From assembly GCA_015056005.1 (NCBI GenBank), contig SVHB01000005.1, forward strand, positions 1 to 58,232: DNA of 58,232 nucleotides, in the 5' to 3' direction. Every line of letters begins with the position of its first letter. Positions within the stretch are counted from its first letter, which is position 1. The notes beneath the pieces are model-generated. The model was given only the letters and a program-made list of their open reading frames with translations. It searched no databases and had not been told where the DNA came from. Shown here piece after piece: positions 43,384-52,618 of the stretch. The translations under genes and the position numbers were made by a program. The DNA comes from Clostridiales bacterium. Lineage in GTDB: Bacteria; Bacillota; Clostridia; Christensenellales; UBA1750.

Positions 43384-43492
43384 TTTGGAATATGCGTTGC
43401 TCTTTATTTTTATGTGCAGCTGTGATATAATGATATGTAATAATAGGATAATAATATTCGTTATATACACATTGACCCTTGGAGGTAAGCAT

Positions 43493-44773
43493 ATGTCTAA
43501 AAACAGCTCCTTTTTCAAAGCTTTAAGGAAAGCATCCGTAATTTTTTCGGTTCTGTTTATTGCAATAGCCATGACAGCCTGTTCAGCCTCGCCCAAAATC
43601 GTGGCGATAGAGACCCTGTCTCCCGTAAGAACTAAAACGCCCATCACTACCCCGGATCCCGAGGCGGACGTTACCCCCGAGGATACCTCCGATCCTCAGG
43701 ATGTACCCGATAACAGCAATGTCACTACCATAAACATCAAAGCTGTCGGAGATATCGCGCCTCAGACAGAGATATTGCAGGCGGCCTACGACGCAGCCGG
43801 CGACGAATATGACTTCAATGCCCTTTTTGAAAAGGTCGCAGAGGATCTTGATTCCGACTATACCATCGCATCCTTCGAGTCCATCTCAGTTGCCACCAGC
43901 GTTACTGCATACAGCGGCAGAAAGAGCTATAACACTCCCACCAGCATCTATGCAGCTATCAAAAACGCAAATATTGACGCAGTCACGCTTGCCAACAGCC
44001 ATATCCTCGACCAGGGCATGGCGGGCATCCGTTCCACCATCGAGGCGGTCGAATCCGCAGGGCTTGACCATTTCGGCGCATATACCTCCCTTGATTCCGC
44101 AAACGCTGAAAGATACAGCCTGGTCGATGTAAAAGGCATCAAGCTCGGCATCCTTTCCTACTCCGACGAATTCAGGCAGAACTTAAACGACCTTTCCTCC
44201 GATGAAAAGCAGTACGCCACCAACACCATGGTCGCAAGCAATATCGTAAGCGATATCCAGCGCGTCCGCGATAAGGGCGCAGACGTAGTTATCCTTTGCA
44301 TGCACTGGGGCGAGCTCTTCACCAGAGAGCCAAACAGTGAGCAGAGAGAGCTTGCCGAGACCCTGCTCAGTGCAGGCGCGGATGTCATTTTGGGCACCCA
44401 TGCTCAGCAGGTCATGAAGATCACCAACAAGGAGATCTCAAGGAACGACGGAAGCGTCGGTCACGGTATCGTTGCATACTGCCTTGGCAACTTCGTATCC
44501 GAATACCGCGAGCAGTACAACGACAGCGGCATCATTCTCTCCCTCAACATCACCAAGGATAACGAGACAGGCGAGGTTACCATCGCGACTCCCGAATACA
44601 TCCCCACCTACATTAACCGTGTAAGCTCCGGCGCAGAGCTCAAATTTGAGGTCCTGCCCATTTACAAATACACCACCGGTTCCGCCCTTGACGCAGCAGC
44701 GCTCAACAGGATGAACGCTGCCTACGGCGAGATCAAGGCCGTCATAGGTTCCGAAGCCGCCACCCCAAAATAA
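43493..44773 (+). CDS. CapA family lipoprotein (poly-gamma-glutamate synthesis protein/metallophosphatase fold)
   Basis: 426 aa. N-terminal basic stretch, hydrophobic core and lipobox AMTACS (Cys27), then a Thr/Pro/Asp-rich linker (about residues 45-80) and the CapA domain: AVGDIAP, ANSHILDQG, YSDEF, LCMHWGEL, GTHAQQVM and YCLGNFVS, the calcineurin-like metal-binding motifs. The protein is membrane-anchored outside. Start ATG 43493 after GGAGGT; the open frame reaches back into rplL out of context. TATAAT at 43426-43431 has a weak -35. Probably involved in an envelope polymer or its breakdown. Confidence 0.92.
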   Translation: MSKNSSFFKALRKASVIFSVLFIAIAMTACSASPKIVAIETLSPVRTKTPITTPDPEADVTPEDTSDPQDVPDNSNVTTINIKAVGDIAPQTEILQAAYDAAGDEYDFNALFEKVAEDLDSDYTIASFESISVATSVTAYSGRKSYNTPTSIYAAIKNANIDAVTLANSHILDQGMAGIRSTIEAVESAGLDHFGAYTSLDSANAERYSLVDVKGIKLGILSYSDEFRQNLNDLSSDEKQYATNTMVASNIVSDIQRVRDKGADVVILCMHWGELFTREPNSEQRELAETLLSAGADVILGTHAQQVMKITNKEISRNDGSVGHGIVAYCLGNFVSEYREQYNDSGIILSLNITKDNETGEVTIATPEYIPTYINRVSSGAELKFEVLPIYKYTTGSALDAAALNRMNAAYGEIKAVIGSEAATPK

Positions 44774-44816
44774 ACCTGTTTATCAACCAATTTCTTAAAT
44801 AAGGAAGCGAATATAA

Positions 44817-46091
44817 ATGAAGTTCGATACCATTGCACTGCACGCGGGTTACCGCAAGGACGCTGCCAACAGCGCCATAACCGTGCCGATCTATCAGTCC
44901 AACGCATATCATTACGATACCGCTCAGCAGGCCGCAGATCGCTTTGCGCTCAAGGATGACGGATATATCTATACCCGCCTTGGCAACCCCACCAGCGCCG
45001 TTCTTGAGACCAGAATGGCTGCGCTTGAAGGCGGCGTGGGCGCGCTTGCGACCTCTTCCGGTCATGCAGCAGAGCTTATCGCCCTGCTTACAATCCTTTC
45101 CGCGGGCGATCATGTCGTATCTTCCACCTATATCTACGGCGGTACCTTTAATCTTCTGAGCCAGACCCTGCCCAGATACGGCATCACCACCACCTTTGTA
45201 AACCCCGATGATCCCGAAAATTTCAGGCGCGCAATGAAGGACAACACCAAGCTTTTCTATGCAGAACAGCTCGGCAACCCCGTTATCAATGTTATCGACG
45301 TTGAAGCCATCTCCGCCATCGCGCACGAAAACGGCATCCCGCTTATGATCGATAACACCGTTGCCTCCCCGTACCTTTATCGTCCCATCGAGCACGGTGC
45401 AGATATAGTAGTTGAATCCACCACCAAATACGTCGGCGGTCACGGCTCCACCATGGGCGGCATGATAATCGACGGCGGCAAGTTTGACTGGGAAGCATCG
45501 GGCAAATTCCCCATGCTCACTCAGCCCGACCCCTCCTATCACGGCGATATCCATACCAAGCTTTTCGGCAGCGCCGCCTTCATAGGCAAGGCGAGGGTCA
45601 GCATCCAGAGGGATGTCGGCGCCGCACCCTCCCCCATGAACAGCTTTTTCCTTATAAACAGCCTTGAGACCCTGTCCGTCAGAATGGACAGGATAGTTTA
45701 CAACACAAGAAAGCTCATTGAATTTTTGAAGGATCACCCGGGCGTAGAGGGTATCACCTACCCCGAGATCCCCGAAAGCAAGTATTATGAGCTTGCAAAG
45801 CGTGACCTTCCCAAGGGCTGCTCAGGCCTTTTCTGCTTTGATATAAAGGGCGGCGTGGAAGCAGGTGCAAAATTCATAAATAACCTTAAGCTTTTCTATC
45901 ACGCATCCAATTTTGCCGATTCTCATTCCATGGTATCCCACCCCGCCAGCACCACTCATTCCCAGATGAGCAGCGAGGAAAGGCTGAGCAGCGGTCTTAC
46001 CGACGGTATGATCAGGGTCAGCGTGGGTCTTGAGGATATCGAAGACCTGAAGGAAGACCTCGATCAGGCTATCAGAGCCGCCATCAAATAA
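44817..46091 (+). CDS. metY: O-acetylhomoserine aminocarboxypropyltransferase (sulfhydrylase)
   Basis: 424 aa, PLP enzyme converting O-acetylhomoserine and sulfide to homocysteine. Cys/Met metabolism family signature: YTRLGNPTSAVLETRMAALEGG, STYIYGGTFNLL, DNTVASPYLYRPIEHGAD and the PLP lysine in ESTTKYVGGHGSTMGG; the C-terminal SHPASTTHSQMS is MetY-like. AAGGAAG precedes the ATG. It forms an operon with metA 21 bases downstream. No SAM riboswitch fits in the 43-base gap before it. Confidence 0.95.
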   Translation: MKFDTIALHAGYRKDAANSAITVPIYQSNAYHYDTAQQAADRFALKDDGYIYTRLGNPTSAVLETRMAALEGGVGALATSSGHAAELIALLTILSAGDHVVSSTYIYGGTFNLLSQTLPRYGITTTFVNPDDPENFRRAMKDNTKLFYAEQLGNPVINVIDVEAISAIAHENGIPLMIDNTVASPYLYRPIEHGADIVVESTTKYVGGHGSTMGGMIIDGGKFDWEASGKFPMLTQPDPSYHGDIHTKLFGSAAFIGKARVSIQRDVGAAPSPMNSFFLINSLETLSVRMDRIVYNTRKLIEFLKDHPGVEGITYPEIPESKYYELAKRDLPKGCSGLFCFDIKGGVEAGAKFINNLKLFYHASNFADSHSMVSHPASTTHSQMSSEERLSSGLTDGMIRVSVGLEDIEDLKEDLDQAIRAAIK

Positions 46092-46112
46092 AGAAATGCC
46101 CGGAGGACCGAC

Positions 46113-47039
46113 ATGCCCGTAAAAGTGCCCAACGATCTGCCTGCAGTGCAGATCTTAAAAGACGAGAACATATTCACAATGGACGAAAGAAGAGCCTCTC
46201 AGCAGGATATTCGTCCGCTCAAGATCGCCATACTCAATTTAATGCCCACCAAGATCGTAACCGAAACTCAGCTTCTGCGTCTTCTGGGCAACACTCCGCT
46301 TCAGATTGAAGTAACGCTGCTCAGGACCGCTTCCCATCTTTCCAAGAACACCGATCCGGAGCATCTGGATGCTTTTTACAAGACCTTTGATGAGATCAAG
46401 GACGATAAATTCGACGGTCTTATCATCACCGGCGCGCCCGTTGAGCAGATCGATTTTACAGAGGTAAATTACTGGGAAGAGCTTGTGCGCATCATCAAAT
46501 GGGGCAAGCACCATGTCTTTTCCACCCTTTATATCTGCTGGGCGGCGCAGGCAGGTCTTTATCACATTTTCGGCATACAGAAGCACCCGCTTGATAAAAA
46601 ATGCTCGGGCGTTTTTGCCCATGAGGTGCTCAATAAAAAGGCCCCCATCGTCCGCGGCTTTGACGATACTTTCTGGGCGCCCCATTCAAGGCATACCGAG
46701 ATAAGGCGCGAGGATATCGAAAAAGACCCGAGGCTTGAGCTTTTGGCGTATTCTCAGGAAGCAGGCGTTTATCTTGTTTCTTCCACCGATATGAAAAATG
46801 TTTTCGTAACGGGTCACAGCGAATATGACTGGGACACGCTCAAAAACGAGTATACCCGCGATATCGGCAAGGGTATGGATGTTCCCGTTCCCGCGCATTA
46901 TTTCCCCGATGACGATCCCACAAAGCAGCCGCTTGTCAGATGGCGCTCTCACGCCAATCTGCTTTTCCAGAACTGGCTCAACTATTACGTATATCAGGAA
47001 ACTCCCTTTGATCTTTCCAGCCTTGAACAAGAGAGGTAA
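46113..47039 (+). CDS. metA: Homoserine O-acetyltransferase of the MetA family (MetAA)
   Basis: 308 aa. Catalytic Cys142 (YICWAAQAG), His235 and Glu237 (TGHSEYDW) are in their family positions. Residue 111 is Glu (GAPVEQIDF); Gly here goes with succinyl-CoA and Glu with acetyl-CoA in characterised MetA proteins, so this one should make O-acetylhomoserine, the substrate of MetY next door. Databases may call it homoserine O-succinyltransferase by family. CGGAGG ribosome site. Middle gene of metY-metA-XRE. Confidence 0.95.
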   Translation: MPVKVPNDLPAVQILKDENIFTMDERRASQQDIRPLKIAILNLMPTKIVTETQLLRLLGNTPLQIEVTLLRTASHLSKNTDPEHLDAFYKTFDEIKDDKFDGLIITGAPVEQIDFTEVNYWEELVRIIKWGKHHVFSTLYICWAAQAGLYHIFGIQKHPLDKKCSGVFAHEVLNKKAPIVRGFDDTFWAPHSRHTEIRREDIEKDPRLELLAYSQEAGVYLVSSTDMKNVFVTGHSEYDWDTLKNEYTRDIGKGMDVPVPAHYFPDDDPTKQPLVRWRSHANLLFQNWLNYYVYQETPFDLSSLEQER

Positions 47040-47044
47040 ACAAA

Positions 47045-47743
47045 ATGTCACGACTTGGCGACCTTATAAAATCCCAGCGCACCAAATATAACATGACCCC
47101 AAAGCAGCTCGCGCGCAAGTGCGGCGTTTCCGAGGCTTTCGTGCTTGAAGTCGAAAGCGGCAGAAAGATCCCCAACGATATCATTGCAACCAGAATGCTC
47201 AAAGCAATGGGCGCTGTCGATACCGTTATGAACGACCTGAACGCCGAGACCGCCGTGGCTTCCATGCCCGCTGCTCCCACCTACACTCCCCAGATCAAAA
47301 AACCAAAAGTACAGGAGCCCAAAGTCCCTCAGGGCGAAGTTTCCGATACCTGGAAGGACGCTCTTTCCGGCGTTATCAAGCGCGTGCCCATATACGACAG
47401 CGCGCATAACCTCGTTGGTCACAATATGATCGCCCTTGAAGACGGCAAGGTCATGGGGGCAAACCCTCAGAACGTGTTCTATTTCAAGGTACCTGACGGC
47501 ACTATGCGCGATATAAGGATCTGCGCAGGAGATCTGGTGCTTTGCATTCCCCAGAAAGGAATTACCCATAATTCCGTAATGGTATTCAAGCTTGCAGGGC
47601 AGTATATGGTAAGAAGGGTCAAAAAGGTCGACGGCAATAAGGCGGAACTCAGCTGGTTCGAATCCTCCGCCATGACTCAGACCGTAAACATCTCCGATCT
47701 TTCCGATATTGCCAGAGCCGTTAAGGTAGAATTTGCCTTATAA
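47045..47743 (+). CDS. XRE-family regulator with a degenerate S24/LexA-like C-terminal domain
   Basis: 232 aa. HTH at about residues 5-60 (LIKSQRTKYNMTPKQLARKC, then VSEAFVLEVESGRKIP), a linker with KKPKVQEPKVP, and a C-terminal beta domain (about 110-232) built like LexA/CI: FYFKVPDGTMRDIRICAGDLVLC and MVFKLAGQYMVRRVKKV. The catalytic G-D-S-M is D-G-T-M, and the general-base Lys seems replaced by Arg, so self-cleavage looks lost. Starts 5 bases after metA, so it is probably made with the methionine genes; it could be a ligand-sensing regulator of them (inference). Confidence 0.85.
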   Translation: MSRLGDLIKSQRTKYNMTPKQLARKCGVSEAFVLEVESGRKIPNDIIATRMLKAMGAVDTVMNDLNAETAVASMPAAPTYTPQIKKPKVQEPKVPQGEVSDTWKDALSGVIKRVPIYDSAHNLVGHNMIALEDGKVMGANPQNVFYFKVPDGTMRDIRICAGDLVLCIPQKGITHNSVMVFKLAGQYMVRRVKKVDGNKAELSWFESSAMTQTVNISDLSDIARAVKVEFAL

Positions 47744-47755
47744 TGTTAAAATGCG

Positions 47756-47784
47756 TTGCAAACGGCAAAATTTGGTGTTATAAT
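47756..47784 (+). promoter_or_regulatory. Sigma-A promoter of fba
   Basis: TTGCAA, 17-base spacer, TATAAT, 31 bases before the fba ATG. Confidence 0.85.
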
Positions 47785-47815
47785 ATATCCAAATGAAATA
47801 TTAGGAGGTCTTTCC

Positions 47816-48751
47816 ATGCCACTGGTAACCAGTACTGAAATGTTCAAAAAGGCTTACGAAGGCGGCTACGCCATCGGCGCTTTTAACGTCAACAATATGG
47901 AGATCGTTCAGGGCATCACCGAAGCTGCAAAGCTCGAAAATGCTCCCCTGATCCTTCAGGTAAGCGCAGGCGCCCGCAAGTATGCCAAGCACGTTTACCT
48001 CATGAAGCTGATCGAAGCAGCAGTTGCTGACACCGATCTGCCCATCTGCGTACATCTTGACCACGGCGCAGATTTCGAGACCTGCAAGTCCTGCATCGAC
48101 GGCGGTTTCACCTCTGTTATGATCGACGGTTCTCACTATGATTTCGCTAAGAACATCGAAGTTACCCGCGAAGTCGTTAAGTACGCTCATGACCACGGCG
48201 TAGTAGTCGAAGGCGAACTCGGCAAGCTCGAAGGCGTTGAAGACGAAGTTAAGGTTGCAGCAGGCGAAGGCAGCTACACCGATCCCGATCAGGTTCAGGA
48301 ATTCGTTGAGAAGACCGGCGTTGACTCTCTGGCTATCGCTATCGGCACCAGCCACGGCGCATACAAGTTCAAGCCCGGCACCAAGCCCCAGCTTCGTTTC
48401 GACATCCTCGAAGAAGTTGAGCGTCGCCTCCCCGGCTTCCCCATCGTTCTGCACGGCGCTTCCAGCGTTCCCCAGGAATTCGTTGCTAAGGTCAACAAGT
48501 TCGGCGGCAAGATGCCCGATGCTATCGGCGTTCCCGAAGAAATGCTCCGTCAGGCTGCTACCATGGCAGTTTGCAAGATCAACATCGACTCCGACCTGCG
48601 TCTTGCTATGACCTCCAGCGTTCGTGAGCACTTCACCGAGCATCCCGATCACTTCGATCCCCGTCAGTACCTCACCCCCGCTCGTGACGCTATCCGCGCT
48701 ATGGTTCGCCATAAGATCGTTAACGTCCTGGGCTGCAACGGCAAGGCTTAA
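47816..48751 (+). CDS. fba: Class II fructose-1,6-bisphosphate aldolase
   Basis: 311 aa, zinc aldolase of glycolysis. Seen: AIGAFNVNNMEIVQGI, the zinc/catalytic HLDHGADFETC, MIDGSHYDFAKNIEVT, VEGELGKLEGVED, TSHGAYKF, VLHGASSVP and the ending NIDSDLRLAMTSSVREH. Start ATG 47816 after TAGGAGGT; the frame is open 60 bases upstream over the promoter. Codon choice is that of a highly expressed gene. Own promoter and terminator. Confidence 0.97.
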   Translation: MPLVTSTEMFKKAYEGGYAIGAFNVNNMEIVQGITEAAKLENAPLILQVSAGARKYAKHVYLMKLIEAAVADTDLPICVHLDHGADFETCKSCIDGGFTSVMIDGSHYDFAKNIEVTREVVKYAHDHGVVVEGELGKLEGVEDEVKVAAGEGSYTDPDQVQEFVEKTGVDSLAIAIGTSHGAYKFKPGTKPQLRFDILEEVERRLPGFPIVLHGASSVPQEFVAKVNKFGGKMPDAIGVPEEMLRQAATMAVCKINIDSDLRLAMTSSVREHFTEHPDHFDPRQYLTPARDAIRAMVRHKIVNVLGCNGKA

Positions 48752-48761
48752 TAAAATAATT

Positions 48762-48790
48762 AAAGGCTCCCGACCTTGGGAGCCTTTTTC
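48762..48790 (+). terminator. Terminator of fba
   Basis: AAAGGCTCCC-GACCTT-GGGAGCCTTT followed by TTC. Confidence 0.87.
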
Positions 48791-48808
48791 TTTAACGGAG
48801 GATATAAT

Positions 48809-49207
48809 ATGAGCGATATTTTCTGCAGGATAATCGCGGGCGAAGTGCCCTCAATGAAGGTGTATGAAGACGAAAAAACGCTGGTATTTATGGATATAGC
48901 CGGCGATGTTGACGGACATATGCTTGCAGTGCCGAAAAAACACGTTGTAAGCCTTTTTGACTGCGACGAAGAAACCCTTTTCGCACTCATGAGCACAGTC
49001 AAAAAAGTATCGGAGCATCTCATAAACAACTGCGGCTATGAGGGAGTGAACCTTTTGAATGCCTCGGGCAAAGCCGCAGGCCAGTCCGTACCACATTTCC
49101 ACATCCATATCATTCCCAGAAAAACGGGCGACAATATAGATGCATGGCCCGCCTTCCCCGGCAAAACGCAGGAAATATCGGATATCTATGAAAGGATACG
49201 GATGTAA
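48809..49207 (+). CDS. hinT: HIT family protein (HinT-like)
   Basis: 132 aa, histidine-triad nucleotide hydrolase, probably a purine nucleoside phosphoramidase. N-terminal DIFCRIIAGEVPSMKVYED and VDGHMLAVPKKHV; the active triad is in QSVPHFHIHIIPR (H-x-H-x-H). Start ATG 48809, with CGGAGG 7 bases upstream; the frame opens earlier inside the terminator. Stop is followed after one base by the GTG of the next gene. Confidence 0.94.
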   Translation: MSDIFCRIIAGEVPSMKVYEDEKTLVFMDIAGDVDGHMLAVPKKHVVSLFDCDEETLFALMSTVKKVSEHLINNCGYEGVNLLNASGKAAGQSVPHFHIHIIPRKTGDNIDAWPAFPGKTQEISDIYERIRM

Positions 49208-49208
49208 G

Positions 49209-49880
49209 GTGAACAGAAAACTGTTTATTTCTGCCATATCAAAATTTGCCTTGGGCGTTTTGCTGGTGGGCGCGCTTGTTTTTATCCCTGCAGGAACGCT
49301 GAAATACGGTCCGGGCCTGCTGCTGATGTGCGTGCTGTTTATCCCAATGTTTATCGCCGGCCTGATAATGATGAATAAAAACCCGGAGCTGCTAAAAAGC
49401 CGCCTTGACGCAAAGGAAAAGGAGAAGGAACAGAGTCTGGTCATTAAGCTCTCCGGGCTCATGTTCATAGTCGGTTTCGTCATCGCCGGGCTTGATTTCA
49501 GGTTTTCGTGGCTGCCCTTGCCGAAATGGGTCAGCATACTCGGCGCAGCGCTGTTTCTTCTTGCATATGCGCTCTACGGCGAGGTCCTTCGCGAAAACAC
49601 CTATCTTTCAAGAACGATCAAAGTTCAGAAAGACCAAAAGGTTATCGATACAGGGCTTTACGGTATTGTCCGCCATCCCATGTATATGGCAACCGTTTTG
49701 CTGTTTCCCTCAATGGGGCTTGTGCTCGGTTCGCTTTTCACGTTCATAATTTTTCTTGCCTATATTCCCATCATAATACTTCGCATACAAAACGAAGAAA
49801 AGGTGCTTGAGGCAGAACTTAAAGGCTACAATGAATACAAGCAAAAAGTTAAATACAAAATTATCCCATATATATGGTAA
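49209..49880 (+). CDS. Isoprenylcysteine carboxyl methyltransferase-like membrane protein
   Basis: 223 aa from GTG 49209; an in-frame ATG at 49188 inside the HIT gene is the alternative. About five to six membrane helices (from ISKFALGVLLVGALVF on) and the C-terminal ICMT/PEMT signature DTGLYGIVRHPMYMATVL with a final EEKVLEAELKGYNEYKQKVKY. These motifs bind SAM in the family; bacterial members methylate unknown lipids or thiols. Probably cotranscribed with hinT. Confidence 0.86.
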   Translation: MNRKLFISAISKFALGVLLVGALVFIPAGTLKYGPGLLLMCVLFIPMFIAGLIMMNKNPELLKSRLDAKEKEKEQSLVIKLSGLMFIVGFVIAGLDFRFSWLPLPKWVSILGAALFLLAYALYGEVLRENTYLSRTIKVQKDQKVIDTGLYGIVRHPMYMATVLLFPSMGLVLGSLFTFIIFLAYIPIIILRIQNEEKVLEAELKGYNEYKQKVKYKIIPYIW

Positions 49881-49906
49881 AAGACAAGGCAAACGCCTTG
49901 TCTTTT
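49879..49906. terminator. Bidirectional terminator
   Basis: AAAAGACAAGGC-AAAC-GCCTTGTCTTTT between convergent genes; its first bases lie in the upstream stop codon. Confidence 0.88.
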
Positions 49907-49907
49907 G

Positions 49908-50324
49908 TTATTGCGTAACCTTTCTTGCGAAACTGTCAAGCGCGTCCATCGGCCTATAATAGCCGCGGTAATACTTTCCGTTGATGCATAGATAAAGATT
50001 GCCGATGTTCGAGATTTCGATATTGCCGTTCGTTGTCATAAGCTCAACGCTTACGCCGCCGCCCGTAATTGGCTCGATCTCATCCATAGCTTTTCCGTAT
50101 ACCTGCAGGGATGAAATGATCTTTGCCAGTTTTTCAAAGTCCTCATCAGCGACCTGAGCGTTCATATCGGGCGGATATACATACACGCTTGCGCTGATAA
50201 TATCTTCTGCCCTTATGTTCTTGAGCGGTCTTTTGGGCAGTATCCCGATACCTACTATAAGTATCAGGCAGAGCAATACATAAATAAATCCCGGTAAAAT
50301 CTTTTTCCGCATTTTCATCACCAT
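49908..50324 (-). CDS. Exported or membrane-anchored protein of unknown function
   Basis: 138 aa. One N-terminal hydrophobic helix (ILPGFIYVLLCLILIVGIGI, about residues 9-28), then a roughly 100-residue soluble part outside the membrane (SASVYVYPPD, MTTNGNIEISNIGNLYLCIN). The family is not recognised. Start is ambiguous among three close ATGs (50324, 50318, 50312). It lies 41 bases downstream of the M56 sensor gene on the same strand and is probably part of that operon, so it may add to the sensing or response. Confidence 0.68.
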   Translation of the reverse strand: MVMKMRKKILPGFIYVLLCLILIVGIGILPKRPLKNIRAEDIISASVYVYPPDMNAQVADEDFEKLAKIISSLQVYGKAMDEIEPITGGGVSVELMTTNGNIEISNIGNLYLCINGKYYRGYYRPMDALDSFARKVTQ

Positions 50325-50365
50325 TTATTCAGACGCAGCGCATCAATCGAAAGTTTCATATATTT

Positions 50366-52618
50366 TCATTCACGCCACGAATCTTCTCGCCACGAATCAA
50401 ATTCCCTTGCGGTATCTATATCATTTTTAAGCACTTCTATCAAAATTAGCCAATTATTAGTGCCGCCGCCCCACTCCAGTCCGTCCGGTTCGCGGCTTTC
50501 CACGGTCACAAAGAGCCTGCCGTTCACAAGACTCATATCGTTCATCCTTAAAACCCTGTCTTTCGGGGCCTTTCCCGCCTGCACCAGAATTATGGAATAC
50601 TCCTCAAAAAAGCTGTCGTCATATTTTTTGACAGACTCCAAAAAGCTTGGGTCCGCATCATATTTTTCATCCAGCTTCCATGTTTTCTCAGCCTCAGAAA
50701 CAAAGCTTTCCAGCTTATCTGCAGTATCAAAATGGCTTATCAACATATGCTGAACGCTGCTTATTGCCAGCTTCTGTGCGTTTTCAACGCCGTGAATAAC
50801 AAGCGCCGCATTTTCCTTTGGTATGATCTCAAAATAGCTTGCTGTATAGCCGGGATGCTCAGGGTCTTGAAAGAACTCATGATCGGGCTTTTTCTCTACC
50901 TCCTGCAAGCCTATAACATTGCCCAGTCCATCCAAAAACTCAAGGCTTTGAGAGAACTGATACGGGGATTGATACTTCATAAGTATCATGGTATCATCGC
51001 CAAAATCGCCCTCTTTAGTATAAACATTGCCTTCAACATAGCGTTTAATGCCGCCAAGCGCAAGATTCTTGTTCAGTACGACATTGTAAGTACCCTCAGC
51101 GCTGATTATGGCATCATCGGCATAATATATCCCGCTTTCGGGAACATCATAGGAATATGCGCAGAGCATCTCGGCGCAGTTATTCTTGATTCTGAAGGAT
51201 GCAAAGCCGAACCTGTCCTCGCCCTCCAAAAAGCCCACAAGCTGTACATCGCCCTCAGCTATTGTTATGACAGTTTTGACATCGGTATTAAGGTTATCCG
51301 ATATCGTCCTTTCATAAAAAGGGCCGTTGTTGGATTTTATATAAAGAGTCGGGCGAACCTTGTAAACGCTCGGCGTATCGTCCAATACAGCGTAATAATT
51401 ATCGCCGTTTTTGCACTGAACGGCAAGGCGCATCACACCGCTTTTTTCAAAATACCTTGCATCAGCAATGCTGCCAACGCCGTACCCTGAAAGCGCATTT
51501 TCGGCAAGAGATGCGGGATATTTTTCCATAAAACCTATTTCTTCATAGCCCGAATAACTCGGCGCGCGCTCAAAAAGCGTGAAATCGGTGGTCAGCGATA
51601 TTCCGAACAAATCGATATCCTCGCCGTGTATCAGTTTTACCGAATCATAATCCGAAGCGAGCAAAAGTGTATTGGGCTGCATGGGATTTGTCAGCAAAAT
51701 CAGAGCTGCCGTAAAAAGCACGATCAAAGCAGCCGCTATCAGCCACCGCGGTGCAGCTCCGTTTTTCAGCACTCTTTTTATCCTTTGCGAAACGCTGCCG
51801 CCGCCAAAGCCCACAGGAACCTCCGGGAGCGGACTTTTCCCGATTGATATATTGAGTATCATCTGCGAATAATCCGCGCGCTGAGCCTTGTCAAGGCGTT
51901 TGATGACCGCTTCATCGCAGGAAAGCTCCATATCTCTTCCCGCAAGCACATATGCCAGATATACCAGCGGATTGAACCAATGGATGCAAAGCGCAAAAAA
52001 CGCAGCAATGCGAATAACATGATCAAACCTTGCTATATGCCTGTTTTCGTGCATCAATACAAGCTCTTTTTGTGCTTCATCAAGCGCTGAGGGAATGTAT
52101 ATTCTTGGCTTTACAACGCCCATGACAAACGCGGTTTTTATGCGATCCGCAATATAAACATTCCCGCTTTCATTAACTGCGCCCGTAACTTTCCTTTTCA
52201 GCCTTACAAGCTGAAACAAGCCCATCGCCAGCATTGCGCAGGCTCCAAACAGCCATATCCCAAACGCTGATGAATACAGCGGCACCGACAGCCTATCGTA
52301 CGCGCCTTCGTCTATAGCCGCGTCGATCTCCTCTGCCGGCATATCCACAGCGGCAAAATCCTGCCGATCGATGCTTTGAGGGATATATTCCATCGCCCCT
52401 GCTTCGTTCATGGGCGGCGAAACAAGCTCAAACAGCGATGCCGGCGACTGAAGCGCCATCGGGCAAAGAAGCCTTATCAGCACTATCCCCCACAGGGCAT
52501 ACGATATCACCCGCGGCGCTTTTTTGAGCAGAAGGCGTACAAATATTACCGCAACAATAACAGCGCTCGCGGTTATCGACATGTTCAAAAGCCGCGGCAC
52601 AACGCTATGGCTAAACAT
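50366..52618 (-). CDS. M56 family metallopeptidase sensor (BlaR1/MecR1-like)
   Basis: 750 aa. N-terminal TM helices (about residues 10-30, 35-55 and 115-140), the zinc motif HENRH (H-E-x-x-H) in VLMHENRHIARFDHV and the downstream ELSCDEAVIKRL, then a TM near 295-312. The roughly 430 C-terminal residues outside the membrane do not resemble a penicillin-binding domain, so the ligand is unknown. The last residues repeat (SWREDSWRE) from a small tandem DNA duplication. Overlaps the BlaI gene by 8 bases; on stimulus the peptidase should inactivate BlaI. Confidence 0.9.
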   Translation of the reverse strand: MFSHSVVPRLLNMSITASAVIVAVIFVRLLLKKAPRVISYALWGIVLIRLLCPMALQSPASLFELVSPPMNEAGAMEYIPQSIDRQDFAAVDMPAEEIDAAIDEGAYDRLSVPLYSSAFGIWLFGACAMLAMGLFQLVRLKRKVTGAVNESGNVYIADRIKTAFVMGVVKPRIYIPSALDEAQKELVLMHENRHIARFDHVIRIAAFFALCIHWFNPLVYLAYVLAGRDMELSCDEAVIKRLDKAQRADYSQMILNISIGKSPLPEVPVGFGGGSVSQRIKRVLKNGAAPRWLIAAALIVLFTAALILLTNPMQPNTLLLASDYDSVKLIHGEDIDLFGISLTTDFTLFERAPSYSGYEEIGFMEKYPASLAENALSGYGVGSIADARYFEKSGVMRLAVQCKNGDNYYAVLDDTPSVYKVRPTLYIKSNNGPFYERTISDNLNTDVKTVITIAEGDVQLVGFLEGEDRFGFASFRIKNNCAEMLCAYSYDVPESGIYYADDAIISAEGTYNVVLNKNLALGGIKRYVEGNVYTKEGDFGDDTMILMKYQSPYQFSQSLEFLDGLGNVIGLQEVEKKPDHEFFQDPEHPGYTASYFEIIPKENAALVIHGVENAQKLAISSVQHMLISHFDTADKLESFVSEAEKTWKLDEKYDADPSFLESVKKYDDSFFEEYSIILVQAGKAPKDRVLRMNDMSLVNGRLFVTVESREPDGLEWGGGTNNWLILIEVLKNDIDTAREFDSWREDSWRE

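Noticed and set aside
44774..44816. SAM riboswitch or T-box before metY
   Set aside because: The gap is only 43 bases and has no fitting structure.
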